From Saccharopolyspora dendranthemae (GTDB lineage: Bacteria; Actinomycetota; Actinomycetes; Mycobacteriales; Pseudonocardiaceae), in NCBI RefSeq assembly GCF_007829955.1, contig NZ_VIWX01000001.1, positions 1,860,001 to 1,924,000 on the forward strand: DNA of 64,000 bases, read 5' to 3'. Both the position numbers and the translations under genes were made by a program. The stretch's first letter is position 1; every line of letters begins with the position of its first letter. This document shows positions 14,995 through 23,345 of this stretch, piece after piece. The notes under the pieces are model-generated. The model was not told the origin of the DNA. It made no database searches and saw only the letters and a program-made list of their open reading frames with translations.

Positions 14995-17376
14995 TCAGGC
15001 CGGCACCAGCAGGATCCTGCGCTCTGCGATCTCCTCGACGGCTTCGCGGCTGTAGCGGAGGGGGAAGTAGCTTCCCTCCTGCCAGCTCTCGGCGAGGTCG
15101 CGGTAGTGCGGGTCCCACGGATTCCCCGACTGGCCCGGCGTGTTCACCGCGACCGAGTAGTCCCAGTCGCCGACGTCGAGCACCATCCGGAAGGAAGGGC
15201 CGTTGGTCTGGCGGAAGTCGCTGACGCGGTAGGTGGATTGGTTCACCGTCGCCGACGACCCGCCCCGCGGCAGCGGTCCCACGTCGAAGCGCGCCCGCTG
15301 GGCCTCGTCGAAGGCGTCCGAGGCCGGGTGCTCGAAGAGGCTGTGGTGCAAGCGCCCCCACTTCCACGACGCTTCACCACGGCCGAGCAGCTCCTTCACC
15401 TCCGCGCAGGCCGAGCGCAGCGTCTCCAGCAGCAGCCGGTCGCGCGCAACCGCGTCCGGCAGCCAACGACCCGGTTTCTCGAGCTCTTCGAGCATGACCA
15501 GGTTGTCCACGCTGTCGATGTGCTCAGCCGCCTCCGGCACCGCGGCCCGCGCGAACCCCGGGCCGAGGTGCTTGGACAACCACACCTCGAACAGCGCCGC
15601 GGCGGGGGAATCCGCGTCCAAGACCGCGTCCCAGTCGCGCAGCAGCCGCAGAGCGCGTCGCAACTCGGCCTCACCACTGTCCACACGCGACAGCAGCGGC
15701 TGGATCCGCCTCGCCGGTAGCGACAACTGGTCGTTCTGCAGCAGTTCGGAGTCGCGGACGGTGTGCTTGCGCTGGCGGGAGAGGACTTCCACGATCCGCT
15801 GGTGCCGGAACGGGTTGGTCCACTCGTAGCCCAACCCCAGGTTCCGGTGCTCGGGCGGCAGGTTGAACTGGTTCGCCGTCGCGATGAAGCCCTCGGCCGG
15901 GTTGAACGACCTCGGGAGGTCGTCACCCGAGTGGAAACCGTCCCACTCGTAGCGCCCGTCACCTGGGACGGGGAGCAACCCGTCGTAGCCGACCCGCTTG
16001 GGAGCCATCCCCGCCGGTACCCACCCGATGTTTCCCTCCACATCGGCGTAGACCTGGTTCTCCGTCGGGGCGCCCCAATTGCGCATCGCGTCGGTGAACT
16101 CGGTGAAGCTCTGCGCGCGCATGTAAGCGATGCTGCCGAAGTACGGGGACATTCCCGGCTGCAGCCACGCGGTGCGCACCGCATAGGCGAGGTTGCGCTT
16201 CCGGTCGACGTGGATCACCGGACCGTGCCGGGTGAAGGCCAGCTCCACTTCGCGGTCCGCCTCACCGCGCACCGGGACCGCTTCGCGCAGCGCGGTCATC
16301 TCCTCCCAGCCGTTGTCGTACCGGTAGCGGCGGGGATCGGCCGGATCGAGTTGGTAGACGTAGAGGTCTTCCTGATCCATCGGGAAGATCGTCAGGCCGA
16401 AGGCGACGGTCCCGTTGTGACCGATGGAGATCCCCGGCAGCGCGGGCTCACCCGCACCGATCACGTCCAGGCCGGGCGCGGACAGGTGCGCGATGTAGCG
16501 CAGCGACGGTGCCGAGTAGGCCCGGTGCGGGTCGTTGGCCAAGATCGGACGCCCGGTCGCCGTGCGCTTCCCGCTGACCACCCAGTTGTTGCTGCCCTCG
16601 GTCGTCGCATCGCGCGGGATGCGACGAAGGGAACCTTCCTTGAACTCCACGTCCTGGGTCGCCAGGTCGAAAACGTCCAGCACGTCGGCGGGAAGCGCGC
16701 AGGGGTCGAATCCTCGCGGCACGACCGTCCGGTGATCAGGTTGCAGCCCCTGGCGCACCAGGTCGGCTTCCGCTCCCGCAGCGCAGACGACCCGGGCTCG
16801 CTCCACCTCGCTCTCCAGGTTGCGCGTCAGGCCGTGGCTGCGGATGCGCACCACATCGGCCGGTTCCCAGCGGGCAGGCCGGTAGTCGAGGAGCCGGAAC
16901 TCCTCGGGCAGCCTCTCCGGGTGGGCGTCCAGCCAGTCGATGTAGGCGTTGATGCCCTGGACGAACAGGGTGGCGATGTGCTGCGCGTCCTCGGAGTAGC
17001 GCGCCCATTCGGCGTCCATGTCGCCGCGGTAGAGGAACAGGCGCGTCGCGCGATCCTGCTCGGCGTGATCGGGCCCGAAGACCTCGGCGAGCAAACCCAG
17101 CCCGCGACGCCGCCAGAGGTCGATCTGGAAGAGACGTTCTCTGGCCGCGTTGAAGCCCTGCGCGAGGAAGACGTCGTCCTCGCTGTCGGCGTAGAGGTGG
17201 GGGACGCCGTAGCGGTCCTCGATCAGCTCCACCTCATCGTTGAGGCCGGCGACCGGGTAGGTCACGGGATCGGGCGACGCGTCGACGAAAGAAGTCATGG
17301 CACCCGCTCCGACGATGCCGAAACCGGTAGCGACGAGTCCTTGTCTCCGGGACAGCCGAACGCGCCCAATGCCCAC
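14995..17376 (-). CDS. Exported penicillin-acylase-family amidase
   Basis: The 793-residue precursor of an N-terminal nucleophile hydrolase starts with a Tat-type signal (LSRRQGLVA then a hydrophobic stretch). The alpha-chain region begins VELIEDRYGVPHLYADSEDDVFLAQGFNAARERLFQIDLWRR. The autocatalytic site is TEGSNNWVVSGKRTATGRP, with Ser262 as the new N-terminal nucleophile of the beta chain. LANDPHRAYSAPS and TANQFNLPPEHRNLGLGYEW follow. The family cleaves amide bonds in beta-lactams, acyl-homoserine lactones or lipopeptides; the substrate here is not decidable. It starts at a GTG five bases after GGGAGG. A TetR gene lies 73 bases upstream in the same direction. A copy-like match to the dispersed repeat lies in the spacer just before Ser262. 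Confidence 0.9.
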   Translation of the reverse strand: MGIGRVRLSRRQGLVATGFGIVGAGAMTSFVDASPDPVTYPVAGLNDEVELIEDRYGVPHLYADSEDDVFLAQGFNAARERLFQIDLWRRRGLGLLAEVFGPDHAEQDRATRLFLYRGDMDAEWARYSEDAQHIATLFVQGINAYIDWLDAHPERLPEEFRLLDYRPARWEPADVVRIRSHGLTRNLESEVERARVVCAAGAEADLVRQGLQPDHRTVVPRGFDPCALPADVLDVFDLATQDVEFKEGSLRRIPRDATTEGSNNWVVSGKRTATGRPILANDPHRAYSAPSLRYIAHLSAPGLDVIGAGEPALPGISIGHNGTVAFGLTIFPMDQEDLYVYQLDPADPRRYRYDNGWEEMTALREAVPVRGEADREVELAFTRHGPVIHVDRKRNLAYAVRTAWLQPGMSPYFGSIAYMRAQSFTEFTDAMRNWGAPTENQVYADVEGNIGWVPAGMAPKRVGYDGLLPVPGDGRYEWDGFHSGDDLPRSFNPAEGFIATANQFNLPPEHRNLGLGYEWTNPFRHQRIVEVLSRQRKHTVRDSELLQNDQLSLPARRIQPLLSRVDSGEAELRRALRLLRDWDAVLDADSPAAALFEVWLSKHLGPGFARAAVPEAAEHIDSVDNLVMLEELEKPGRWLPDAVARDRLLLETLRSACAEVKELLGRGEASWKWGRLHHSLFEHPASDAFDEAQRARFDVGPLPRGGSSATVNQSTYRVSDFRQTNGPSFRMVLDVGDWDYSVAVNTPGQSGNPWDPHYRDLAESWQEGSYFPLRYSREAVEEIAERRILLVPA
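16621..16646 (+). repeat. Copy-like match to the GGGAACC repeat inside a coding region
   Basis: Inside the acylase-family gene, GCGACGAAGGGAACCTTCCT matches the consensus at nearly every base, while the last part (TGAACT) is diverged. It is read in frame on the minus strand as about residues 244-252, the probable spacer before the catalytic Ser262. It could be a true insertion or chance. Confidence 0.4.
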
Positions 17377-17449
17377 CCCAACCTCCCGCGGTGATCGCCT
17401 GCGGGAGTTTCTAGCGCGAGGAACACCGCGTCACAAGGCCCGGGCGATC

Positions 17450-18094
17450 TCAGGCCGGTTCCACCGCGCGCGTGCTGGCGCCCAGTTCGAGGGCTTTGGC
17501 GATGAAACCGATCTCGCGGTCCAGCTCGTCGTCCTCGGTGCGGTGGCGGGCGACCGAGTGCCGGTGGTTGACCACGCGGGCCAGCAGCATGGCGGCCGCC
17601 TCGATGTCGCAACCCGCCAGACCGGGAGGCAAGGCCAGTTCGATGACGCGTCGGATCTGCTCGACGACGACACCGAACCTCTGCTGCATGGCTCGCCGCA
17701 CGGCGTCATGGGTATCAGCCTCCCGCCACAGCAGGTGGCTGAGCAGCATCGATGACTCCAGCCGGGCGTCGAGCTCGCTCACCAGGCGCCGCAGACTCGC
17801 CGCCACGTCTCCGCTCACGACGAGGCGTTCGGATTCCAGCTCTTCGTCCGGAAGCCGCTCGATCAGCGCGGCCAGCAGGTCCTGCTTGCGGCGGAAGTAG
17901 TAGTGAATGAGGCCTTTCGGGACCTCGGCGCGCTCGGCGATCCGGGAGGTCGGCGTGGCGTTGAAGCCGTGCTCGGCGAACAGCTCACCGGCGGCGGTCA
18001 GAATGCGCTCCCGCGTGCTGCCGCTGCGCTCCTCGTGGTTCGAGTCCGAAGTGGACGGGCGTCGACGGGTCCCCTCGCCCAGCTCGTTGGGCAT
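17450..18094 (-). CDS. TetR-family transcriptional regulator
   Basis: The 214-residue protein has a polar N-terminal tail, then the TetR helix-turn-helix TRERILTAAGELFAEHGFNATPTSRIAERAEVPKGLIHYYFRRKQDLLAALIE. A helical ligand-binding domain with a His/Arg-rich loop (RVVNHRHSVARHRTEDDE) follows. The start is the ATG at 18094 with AGGAGG upstream. It is co-directional with the acylase-family gene 73 bases downstream and may be co-transcribed with it; regulation of that gene is an inference from position. Confidence 0.88.
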   Translation of the reverse strand: MPNELGEGTRRRPSTSDSNHEERSGSTRERILTAAGELFAEHGFNATPTSRIAERAEVPKGLIHYYFRRKQDLLAALIERLPDEELESERLVVSGDVAASLRRLVSELDARLESSMLLSHLLWREADTHDAVRRAMQQRFGVVVEQIRRVIELALPPGLAGCDIEAAAMLLARVVNHRHSVARHRTEDDELDREIGFIAKALELGASTRAVEPA

Positions 18095-18130
18095 CGGCCC
18101 GACCTCCTCATGGCGGGATGAACACTAAGA

Positions 18131-18161
18131 GCGCGGCCCGGACGTTACCGCCGGACCGCGC
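18131..18161 (-). terminator. Terminator after the SPW-repeat gene
   Basis: An 11-bp stem with one mismatch (18131-18141 with 18151-18161) and a nine-base loop, between the SPW-repeat gene and the TetR gene start. Confidence 0.55.
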
Positions 18162-18253
18162 GATTGTCGCAACCGTTCACCACCTGGTCGTCACCGCTTC
18201 GCAACCCAGCGGACCTGCACGGCAGGGACGTCGGAGCGGCTCGCCCGCTGGGG

Positions 18254-18637
18254 TCAGTGCTGCCCGGCGATACCGCGATGCGCCGCGTTGGCCTCGGGCA
18301 GCGCCGCCGCACCGACGATCACCGCCAGCAGTCCGACGATCCACGAGGTCCACGAAGCCCCCGTCATCTCGGTGTAGCCGAGTACCCACGGGGAGATGAA
18401 CAGCAGCACGCCCAGCAGCATGTGGCTGTACTCGCTGGTCATCGAATCCGGCATCGACAGCGACCAGACGCTCGCGATCAGCAGCAGAGCACCGAGCACG
18501 ATCATCACCGACATCGCGGCACCGTCCGTCGACGTCCACATCGTGCCGAGGATGAGGTAGGCGCCCAGCACGACGCCGACCCAGTCCTGCCAGCGAACCC
18601 ACGGCTTCGAGGTCGAAGCGCTCGACTGTTCGGCCAC
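18254..18637 (-). CDS. SPW-repeat membrane protein
   Basis: The 127-residue protein has four hydrophobic segments arranged as two repeats: WVRWQDWVGVVLGAYLILGTMW and a later LLFISPWVLGYTEMTGASWTSWIVG, the SPW motif of this small inner-membrane family. An ideal ribosome-binding site GGAGGTGATC lies a few bases before the GTG at 18637, so that start is taken although the frame is open to 18847. The function is not known. It is divergent from the polarity coiled-coil gene. Confidence 0.82.
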   Translation of the reverse strand: MAEQSSASTSKPWVRWQDWVGVVLGAYLILGTMWTSTDGAAMSVMIVLGALLLIASVWSLSMPDSMTSEYSHMLLGVLLFISPWVLGYTEMTGASWTSWIVGLLAVIVGAAALPEANAAHRGIAGQH

Positions 18638-18813
18638 GTCGATCACCTCCGTTATGTCCGACTTGACCAGTCCATGCTCGCTCTTGGTTGGCCAGCCGGT
18701 CAATACTCGGGTTCGAGGTGTCACCCGACAGGCCTCCACGAGGTGAGGAAAATCCTCTCGAGACCCAGGCGCACCTCCCACAACAACGTCCGCTTCCAGG
18801 TAGCTTGGTTGCC

Positions 18814-20391
18814 ATGGGCCTTGCCGACGACCGCGATTTGCTGCCACTGGGATCGGGATTCGATCTTGCTCGTAAGAACGGCTACGACCGCGCCCAGGTC
18901 GACGAGCACCTAGAGCGCCTCGATGCCGACATCCGGATCCTCACCTCGGATCGGGATGCCGCGGTGTCGCAGGCCGCCGACCTGTCGAAGCAGCTCGAGT
19001 CGACCCGCTCCGAGATCGAAAGCCTCCGCGGTCAGGTCGATCGTCTGGCGAAGCCGCCGACAACGCTCGAAGGCCTCAGCGAGCGCCTGCAGCGCATGCT
19101 CCGCCTGGCCCAGGACGAAGCTTCCGACATCCGCTCCCGCGCGGAGGGCGACGCGGCGCAGATCCGCTCACGCTCCGAGTCCGAGGCCGTCAACCTGCGC
19201 ACCCGCTACGAGCGGCTGATCAGCGAGGTCGACAACCGTCGCAGCGAGATGGAGACCGAGCACCGGTCTCTCATGGACGGCGCCAAGACCGAGGCCGAGC
19301 GCATCACCCGCGAGGCCGAGGAGAGCCGCAAGCGCGCCGACGAGGAGTCCGAAGCCCACCGCACCCAGGTGGAAGAGGACTTCGAGATCGCGATGTCGGC
19401 CCGCCGCACCGAGTCCATGCGCACGCTCGCCGAGCAGGAGGCCACCAGCAAGTCCGAGGCCGAGCGCCGCGTCCGCGAGGCCACCGAGGAAGCGAACCGC
19501 CGGCTTCGCGAAGGCACCAACGAGGCTCACCGTCGCGTCCAGGAAGCCACCGAGCAGTCCAACACCCTGGTCAGCGACGCCACGACCAAGGCGGAGACTC
19601 TCGAGCGGGAGTCCACCGCGGCGGCCGAGAAGCTCGAACGCGAGTCCACCGAGACCGCGAACGCCCGTGAGGCCTCCAGCAAGGAAGCCGCGCAGCGGCG
19701 ACTCCAGGAGGCCAAGCAGGAGGCGGAGCGCCTCGTCCACGAGGCCAACGAGAAGTCCGAGCGGATGGTCCGCGAGTGCACCGAAGAGGCCACTCGCCGC
19801 ATCGACGTCGCGACCCGCGAGGCGAAGCGCCTGGTCACCGCCACTCGCACCGACGCCCAGCGCCGTCTCGGAGCGACCACCGAAGAGGTGCAGCGCAGGC
19901 TCTCCCAGGCCGACGAGCACGTGCACTCGCTCACCGAGCTGCGCGACACCGTCGCCAAGAAGCTGCGGGACGCGGCCGAGATGCTCGGCCAGACCACGCC
20001 GCTGCTGGAGCGCCTCGACCTCGAGGACGCCGAAGAGGAGAAGCTGCGCAAGTCCGCGATCGAGGCCCGCGAGCAGGCACGCAAGGACGCGGAAGAAGCC
20101 ATCGCCCGCGATGGCCGCGAAACCGGCGAGATCCACAAGAAGTCGCAACCCGCTGAGCAGCCCGCGAATCAGGCCGTCACCAGTTCGGGACTGCCCAAGC
20201 GCACGCCCCGCCAGGGCGGTTCGGCGCGAGAGGGCGCTCAGTCCGCGGACGAGCCCACGGACAAGATCCAGCGCAAGCAAGCCTCGACGGACGAGCCGAC
20301 GCACCGGATTCAGCTCCCCGTGCCCGGTGAGCAGCCGTCCGAGCAGTACTCCCAGGACGCTGCCCGGGTGAACGCCAACCAGCAACGCTGA
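18814..20391 (+). CDS. Scy/FilP-like coiled-coil polarity or cytoskeletal protein
   Basis: The 525-residue protein begins with a DivIVA-like segment (FDLARKNGYDRAQVDEHLERLDADI), as in Streptomyces FilP and Scy. About 400 residues of almost unbroken Glu/Arg/Ala/Lys-rich coiled coil follow (for example RRLREGTNEAHRRVQEATEQ). The last ~75 residues are disordered and hold two acidic-Pro-Thr motifs, DEPTDKIQ (479-486) and DEPTHRIQ (493-500). Such proteins assemble filaments or polar scaffolds that guide tip growth in mycelial actinomycetes. The ATG at 18814 gives the conserved start. A 55-residue gene follows 105 bases later. The role in polarity is inferred from architecture. Confidence 0.78.
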   Translation: MGLADDRDLLPLGSGFDLARKNGYDRAQVDEHLERLDADIRILTSDRDAAVSQAADLSKQLESTRSEIESLRGQVDRLAKPPTTLEGLSERLQRMLRLAQDEASDIRSRAEGDAAQIRSRSESEAVNLRTRYERLISEVDNRRSEMETEHRSLMDGAKTEAERITREAEESRKRADEESEAHRTQVEEDFEIAMSARRTESMRTLAEQEATSKSEAERRVREATEEANRRLREGTNEAHRRVQEATEQSNTLVSDATTKAETLERESTAAAEKLERESTETANAREASSKEAAQRRLQEAKQEAERLVHEANEKSERMVRECTEEATRRIDVATREAKRLVTATRTDAQRRLGATTEEVQRRLSQADEHVHSLTELRDTVAKKLRDAAEMLGQTTPLLERLDLEDAEEEKLRKSAIEAREQARKDAEEAIARDGRETGEIHKKSQPAEQPANQAVTSSGLPKRTPRQGGSAREGAQSADEPTDKIQRKQASTDEPTHRIQLPVPGEQPSEQYSQDAARVNANQQR

Positions 20392-20496
20392 TCACGTCCG
20401 CGCTGGTCAGGACATCGCGCGTCATCGATTCGCGACTTCGGTGTCTCTCAAGGCGAAGTCGGCCACGAGCCGGCTCCCCAGGAGAGGACCAACGCA

Positions 20497-20664
20497 ATGG
20501 CGGACAGCGACCCCGGCAGTGACAACACCCGCGCACGCGGTCAGCGCGACTCAGGGCGGTATTTCATGCTGCCCAGCGAAACCGCGGAGCAGTTCCGGCG
20601 AGACGACAACGAGCCGGATCCCACGAAACCGACCACGGATCAGAACGCGGACGAGGAGCAGTAG
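20497..20664 (+). CDS. Small hydrophilic protein (55 aa)
   Basis: A short gene with AGGAGAGG nine bases before its ATG. The product is 55 residues, very polar and acidic (ADSDPGSDNTRARGQRDSG, then RYFMLPSETAEQFRRDDNEP, ending ADEEQ), with no membrane segment or signal. I do not recognise a family. It follows the coiled-coil gene on the same strand and could be co-transcribed. It ends three bases before the convergent hydrolase gene end. The strong ribosome-binding site and the fit into the gap are the main support. Confidence 0.6.
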   Translation: MADSDPGSDNTRARGQRDSGRYFMLPSETAEQFRRDDNEPDPTKPTTDQNADEEQ

Positions 20665-20667
20665 ACC

Positions 20668-21495
20668 TCACACGTCCAGGCTCGCCAGCCAGGGCAACAC
20701 CGCATCAGCCAGGGCATCGGGAACCTCCAACGACGGCAGGTGCCCCGAACCGGCCATTTCGACCAGCTCCCCGCGCGGCAGCACCTCGGCCATCTCTCTG
20801 GCCGCCGACGGCGGGGTGATGGTGTCCTCCGCCCCGACGACGACCATCGACGGCCCGCTGAAGGCGCGGAGGGTCTCGACACTGTCGGGGCGTGCGGCCA
20901 TGGCTCGCTGCGCCCACGCCACCCCATCGGCAGGCTGCGCTTCGATCAGCGCCCGGAGCTCCTCGACGACCTCCGGGCGCTGTCGGCGCGTGCTCTCCCC
21001 CAGCAAGTTCGGCAGCATGGTGTCGGCGAGCCAGCCGGACGTGCCCTCCTGCTCGGCCCTGGTCGCGACGCCGAGCCGGTTGGCGCGCTGCTCATCGGTG
21101 TCAGCGGGAGCCTTGGTGTCCACCATCAAGAGCCCGGCAACCCGCTGCGGAGCCGCCCGCAGCACAGCCGTGGCCACGTAGCCGCCCATCGAACAGCCGC
21201 CCAGCACCACTCGCGGCAGCTCCAGCTGATCGAGCAGCTCCAGGATGTCGGCAGCAGCGACGTCGACGCTCGGGCGGTCGGCGGTCAGCGGGGCGGTCTT
21301 CGGATCGAGCATGCCCCGCGCAGTGGACCCGTCGAGCGAGCTCTCCCCCAACCCCCGCTGGTCGGGCGCGATGATCCGGACTTGCTCCTCCAACCGCCCA
21401 CGCAGCGGATTCCACATGCGCGCGTCCACGGGGAAGGCGTGCAGCAGCACGAGAGGCGTACCGGCTCCGGATTCGATGTAGTGCACGGGAACCAT
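20668..21495 (-). CDS. Alpha/beta hydrolase
   Basis: The 275-residue hydrolase has the oxyanion region LVLLHAFPVDARMW, the nucleophile elbow GGCSMGGY with Ser102, a catalytic acid in VVVGAEDTITPP and the histidine in GSGHLPSLE. Its substrate is unknown; it resembles small esterases and enol-lactone-type hydrolases. The ATG at 21495 lies inside a sequence resembling a degenerate copy of the dispersed repeat. It is cytosolic and divergent from the downstream GNAT gene. Confidence 0.85.
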   Translation of the reverse strand: MVPVHYIESGAGTPLVLLHAFPVDARMWNPLRGRLEEQVRIIAPDQRGLGESSLDGSTARGMLDPKTAPLTADRPSVDVAAADILELLDQLELPRVVLGGCSMGGYVATAVLRAAPQRVAGLLMVDTKAPADTDEQRANRLGVATRAEQEGTSGWLADTMLPNLLGESTRRQRPEVVEELRALIEAQPADGVAWAQRAMAARPDSVETLRAFSGPSMVVVGAEDTITPPSAAREMAEVLPRGELVEMAGSGHLPSLEVPDALADAVLPWLASLDV

Positions 21496-21537
21496 TCTGT
21501 CGGACCCACCCCTCCCCGAGCACGCAACAGGCCGGGC

Positions 21538-21563
21538 GCGAGCATGGGAACCTTCCTGTCACC
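21538..21563 (+). repeat. Dispersed GGGAACC repeat, single full-length copy
   Basis: GCGAGCAT followed by GGGAACCTTCCTGTCACC, a full consensus copy, in the 125-base divergent region between hydrolase and GNAT genes. Confidence 0.85.
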
Positions 21564-21620
21564 ACCCCACGCGCGGCAACCTGGAAAATCGGCTGCCTGA
21601 CCGCTGCGGCTCCCGCTACC

Positions 21621-22157
21621 GTGCGCCCCGTGTCCGATCCTTCAGAGATACGAACCCGGCGACTGCTCCTCCGGCGGCCGCTGGCGGCCGACACCGAGAA
21701 GTTCGTCGAGGTGCACACGAGTGAGCAGGCGCACGCGTTCTCCGGATTCGGCAGAAGAGACCGGGCCGAGTCGCTGCGACTGCTGGAGAACTTCCAACTC
21801 GACTGGGACACCCACGGCATCGGCTACTGGACGGTGCAGGCCGCGAGCACCGGCGAGGTGCTGGGGTTCGGCGGTGTCAGGAACGCTCTCGACGAGGGGC
21901 AGAAGGTCCTCAACCTGTACTTCCGCTTCCTCCCGATCGCCTGGGGGCACGGCTACGCCCCGGAGATGGGTCACGCCGCCGTGCGATGGGCACATCGCAA
22001 CCGTCCGGACCTGCCCGTCGTCATCGCCACTGCCGTGAGCAACGTTCCGGCGATCCGGGTCGCCGAGAAGCTCGGCTTCGCACGAGCGCTGGAACGGACC
22101 CACGAAGGCGTCGCGGAGGTGCTGTTCCGGTCCTCAGCACCCGGCCCGCTGACGTGA
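21621..22157 (+). CDS. GNAT N-acetyltransferase (RimJ-like)
   Basis: The 178-residue acetyltransferase starts IRTRRLLLRRPLAADTEKFVEVHTS and contains GIGYWTVQAASTGEVLGFGGV, NLYFRFLPIAWGHGYAPEMGHAAV (acetyl-CoA loop region) and NVPAIRVAEKLGFARALERTHEG, typical of the RimJ/RimL branch. The target may be a protein N-terminus or a small amine. The start is the GTG at 21621 or 21630, with no clear ribosome-binding site. Its stop codon TGA is part of a dispersed repeat copy (GTGAGCATGGG). Confidence 0.83.
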   Translation: MRPVSDPSEIRTRRLLLRRPLAADTEKFVEVHTSEQAHAFSGFGRRDRAESLRLLENFQLDWDTHGIGYWTVQAASTGEVLGFGGVRNALDEGQKVLNLYFRFLPIAWGHGYAPEMGHAAVRWAHRNRPDLPVVIATAVSNVPAIRVAEKLGFARALERTHEGVAEVLFRSSAPGPLT

Positions 22158-22179
22158 GCATGGGAACCTTCCTGTCACC
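22154..22179 (+). repeat. Dispersed repeat copy overlapping a stop codon
   Basis: GTGAGCAT followed by GGGAACCTTCCTGTCACC. The TGA at 22155-22157 ends the GNAT gene. The repeat fills most of the gap to the convergent hydrolase gene end at 22192. Confidence 0.85.
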
Positions 22180-22191
22180 CGCTGGCTTCGA

Positions 22192-22941
22192 TCACGAGTT
22201 GACGATGGTGACCTGCCGGTTTTCCGACGGTCCGTCCCAGGTGCGAGGGAGCGGGGTGGTGACCGACGGGTCGACGGTGTCCACGATGGCGTCCAGGGCA
22301 GCCTCCGCCTTGCCGACCCACAGGTGCTTGGTGTCGGCGAACCCGGTCACCTTCGCTTGGGGGATGAGTCCGAAGCGCTCGCGGGCCTCTTCCGGACGCA
22401 GGTAGTCGTCGAACTCGGGAATCAGGGCGTGCACGGGCTTCCCGGATTCGCCCCAAGCTCGCAGGTGCTCCTCGGTGCTCCACCGCAGCGGCGGGGAGAT
22501 CAGCACCGCGCCCTCCACCAGCGGGTCCAAGCCGTGCACCAGCGTCAGGTCGGTGCCGAAGGACCAACCGATCAACCACACGTTGGGCAGGTCGTTGAAC
22601 TCCGCGTACTCGAGCGCCGCGGCGACGTCGAACCGCTCGGAGTCACCGTTGTCGAAGCTGCCCTGGCTGCGACCGGCCTCGCTCGCGGTACCGCGGGTGT
22701 TGAAGCGCAGCACCGCCATGCCTGCCAGGGCCGGCAACCGGAACGCGGCCTTGCGGTAGATGTGGGAATCCATCATCCCGCCGTGCGTGGGCAGCGGGTG
22801 CAAGCAGATCAGCGTGGCCCGCGGCTGTCCGGACTCAGGCAGCGCGAGCTCCCCGATCAGCTCCATCCCGTCAGCGGTGTGCAGGGTGATCTGCTCCCGG
22901 CGGGCGGGCAGCATCGTGTTGGCGCGGATCTCGGTGCTCAT
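22192..22941 (-). CDS. Alpha/beta hydrolase (dienelactone-hydrolase-like)
   Basis: The 249-residue cytosolic hydrolase has TLICLHPLPTHGGMMDS (strand and oxyanion loop), AVLRFNTRGTASEAGRSQGSFD and the nucleophile elbow LIGWSFGTDL. The layout follows short-chain serine hydrolases of the KANL3/Tex30 or dienelactone type. The ATG at 22941 (MSTEIRANT) after AGGATCGGG is preferred to an upstream start at 22959. The substrate is unknown. It is the second gene of a minus-strand pair behind the zinc-ribbon-like protein gene. Confidence 0.8.
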   Translation of the reverse strand: MSTEIRANTMLPARREQITLHTADGMELIGELALPESGQPRATLICLHPLPTHGGMMDSHIYRKAAFRLPALAGMAVLRFNTRGTASEAGRSQGSFDNGDSERFDVAAALEYAEFNDLPNVWLIGWSFGTDLTLVHGLDPLVEGAVLISPPLRWSTEEHLRAWGESGKPVHALIPEFDDYLRPEEARERFGLIPQAKVTGFADTKHLWVGKAEAALDAIVDTVDPSVTTPLPRTWDGPSENRQVTIVNS

Positions 22942-23004
22942 CGAACCCGATCCTGCCACGAAGGGGTGGCCGGCTCGTGGTGCCCTGCGCAGCAGTGACG
23001 TGGG

Positions 23005-23319
23005 CTACGACCAGCGGCGAGTGGGACCGCGACGTGCGCGGGCCGTCCAGCAACCGGTGTGCCAGTGCCTGCGCTCGTCCACCCCGCCGAGCTCTGCCTC
23101 CGGCCAGGCGACGACGTGCGCGATACCGGCCTGGATCTCGTGGTCGCACCCCGGGCATCGGTAGATCTTGGTGGCCTGAGCAGCAGGAACGGTGCGCACC
23201 ATCCAGTCACCGTCGGGGCCCTGCTCGACGCGGGACGCCCCATACGCCGCGCCCGCCCCGCGGTGACTGGTGTCCGCGCGGAGACCCTTCTGGCGCTGCT
23301 GTCGGTTGCGTCGAGGCAC
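23005..23319 (-). CDS. Small zinc-ribbon-like conserved protein
   Basis: The 104-residue basic protein has a PRRNRQQRQKGLRAD tail, then DGDWMVRTVPAAQATKIYRCPGCDHEI and a C-terminal HVVAWPEAE...DERRHWHTGCW. The CPGC pair with the downstream His and Cys is a likely zinc site. This pattern occurs in small conserved actinobacterial proteins sometimes labelled ATP/GTP-binding without evidence. It starts at the GTG at 23319; the ribosome-binding site is weak. The function is unknown, and nucleic-acid binding is possible given the basic tail. Confidence 0.72.
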   Translation of the reverse strand: MPRRNRQQRQKGLRADTSHRGAGAAYGASRVEQGPDGDWMVRTVPAAQATKIYRCPGCDHEIQAGIAHVVAWPEAELGGVDERRHWHTGCWTARARRGPTRRWS

Positions 23320-23345
23320 GTTGACAACGGTAACCGGTTCGGTTC

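Noticed and set aside
18036..18047. tRNA T-arm-like GGTTCGAGTCC
   Set aside because: It lies within the TetR coding region and no acceptor, D or anticodon arm can be built around it.
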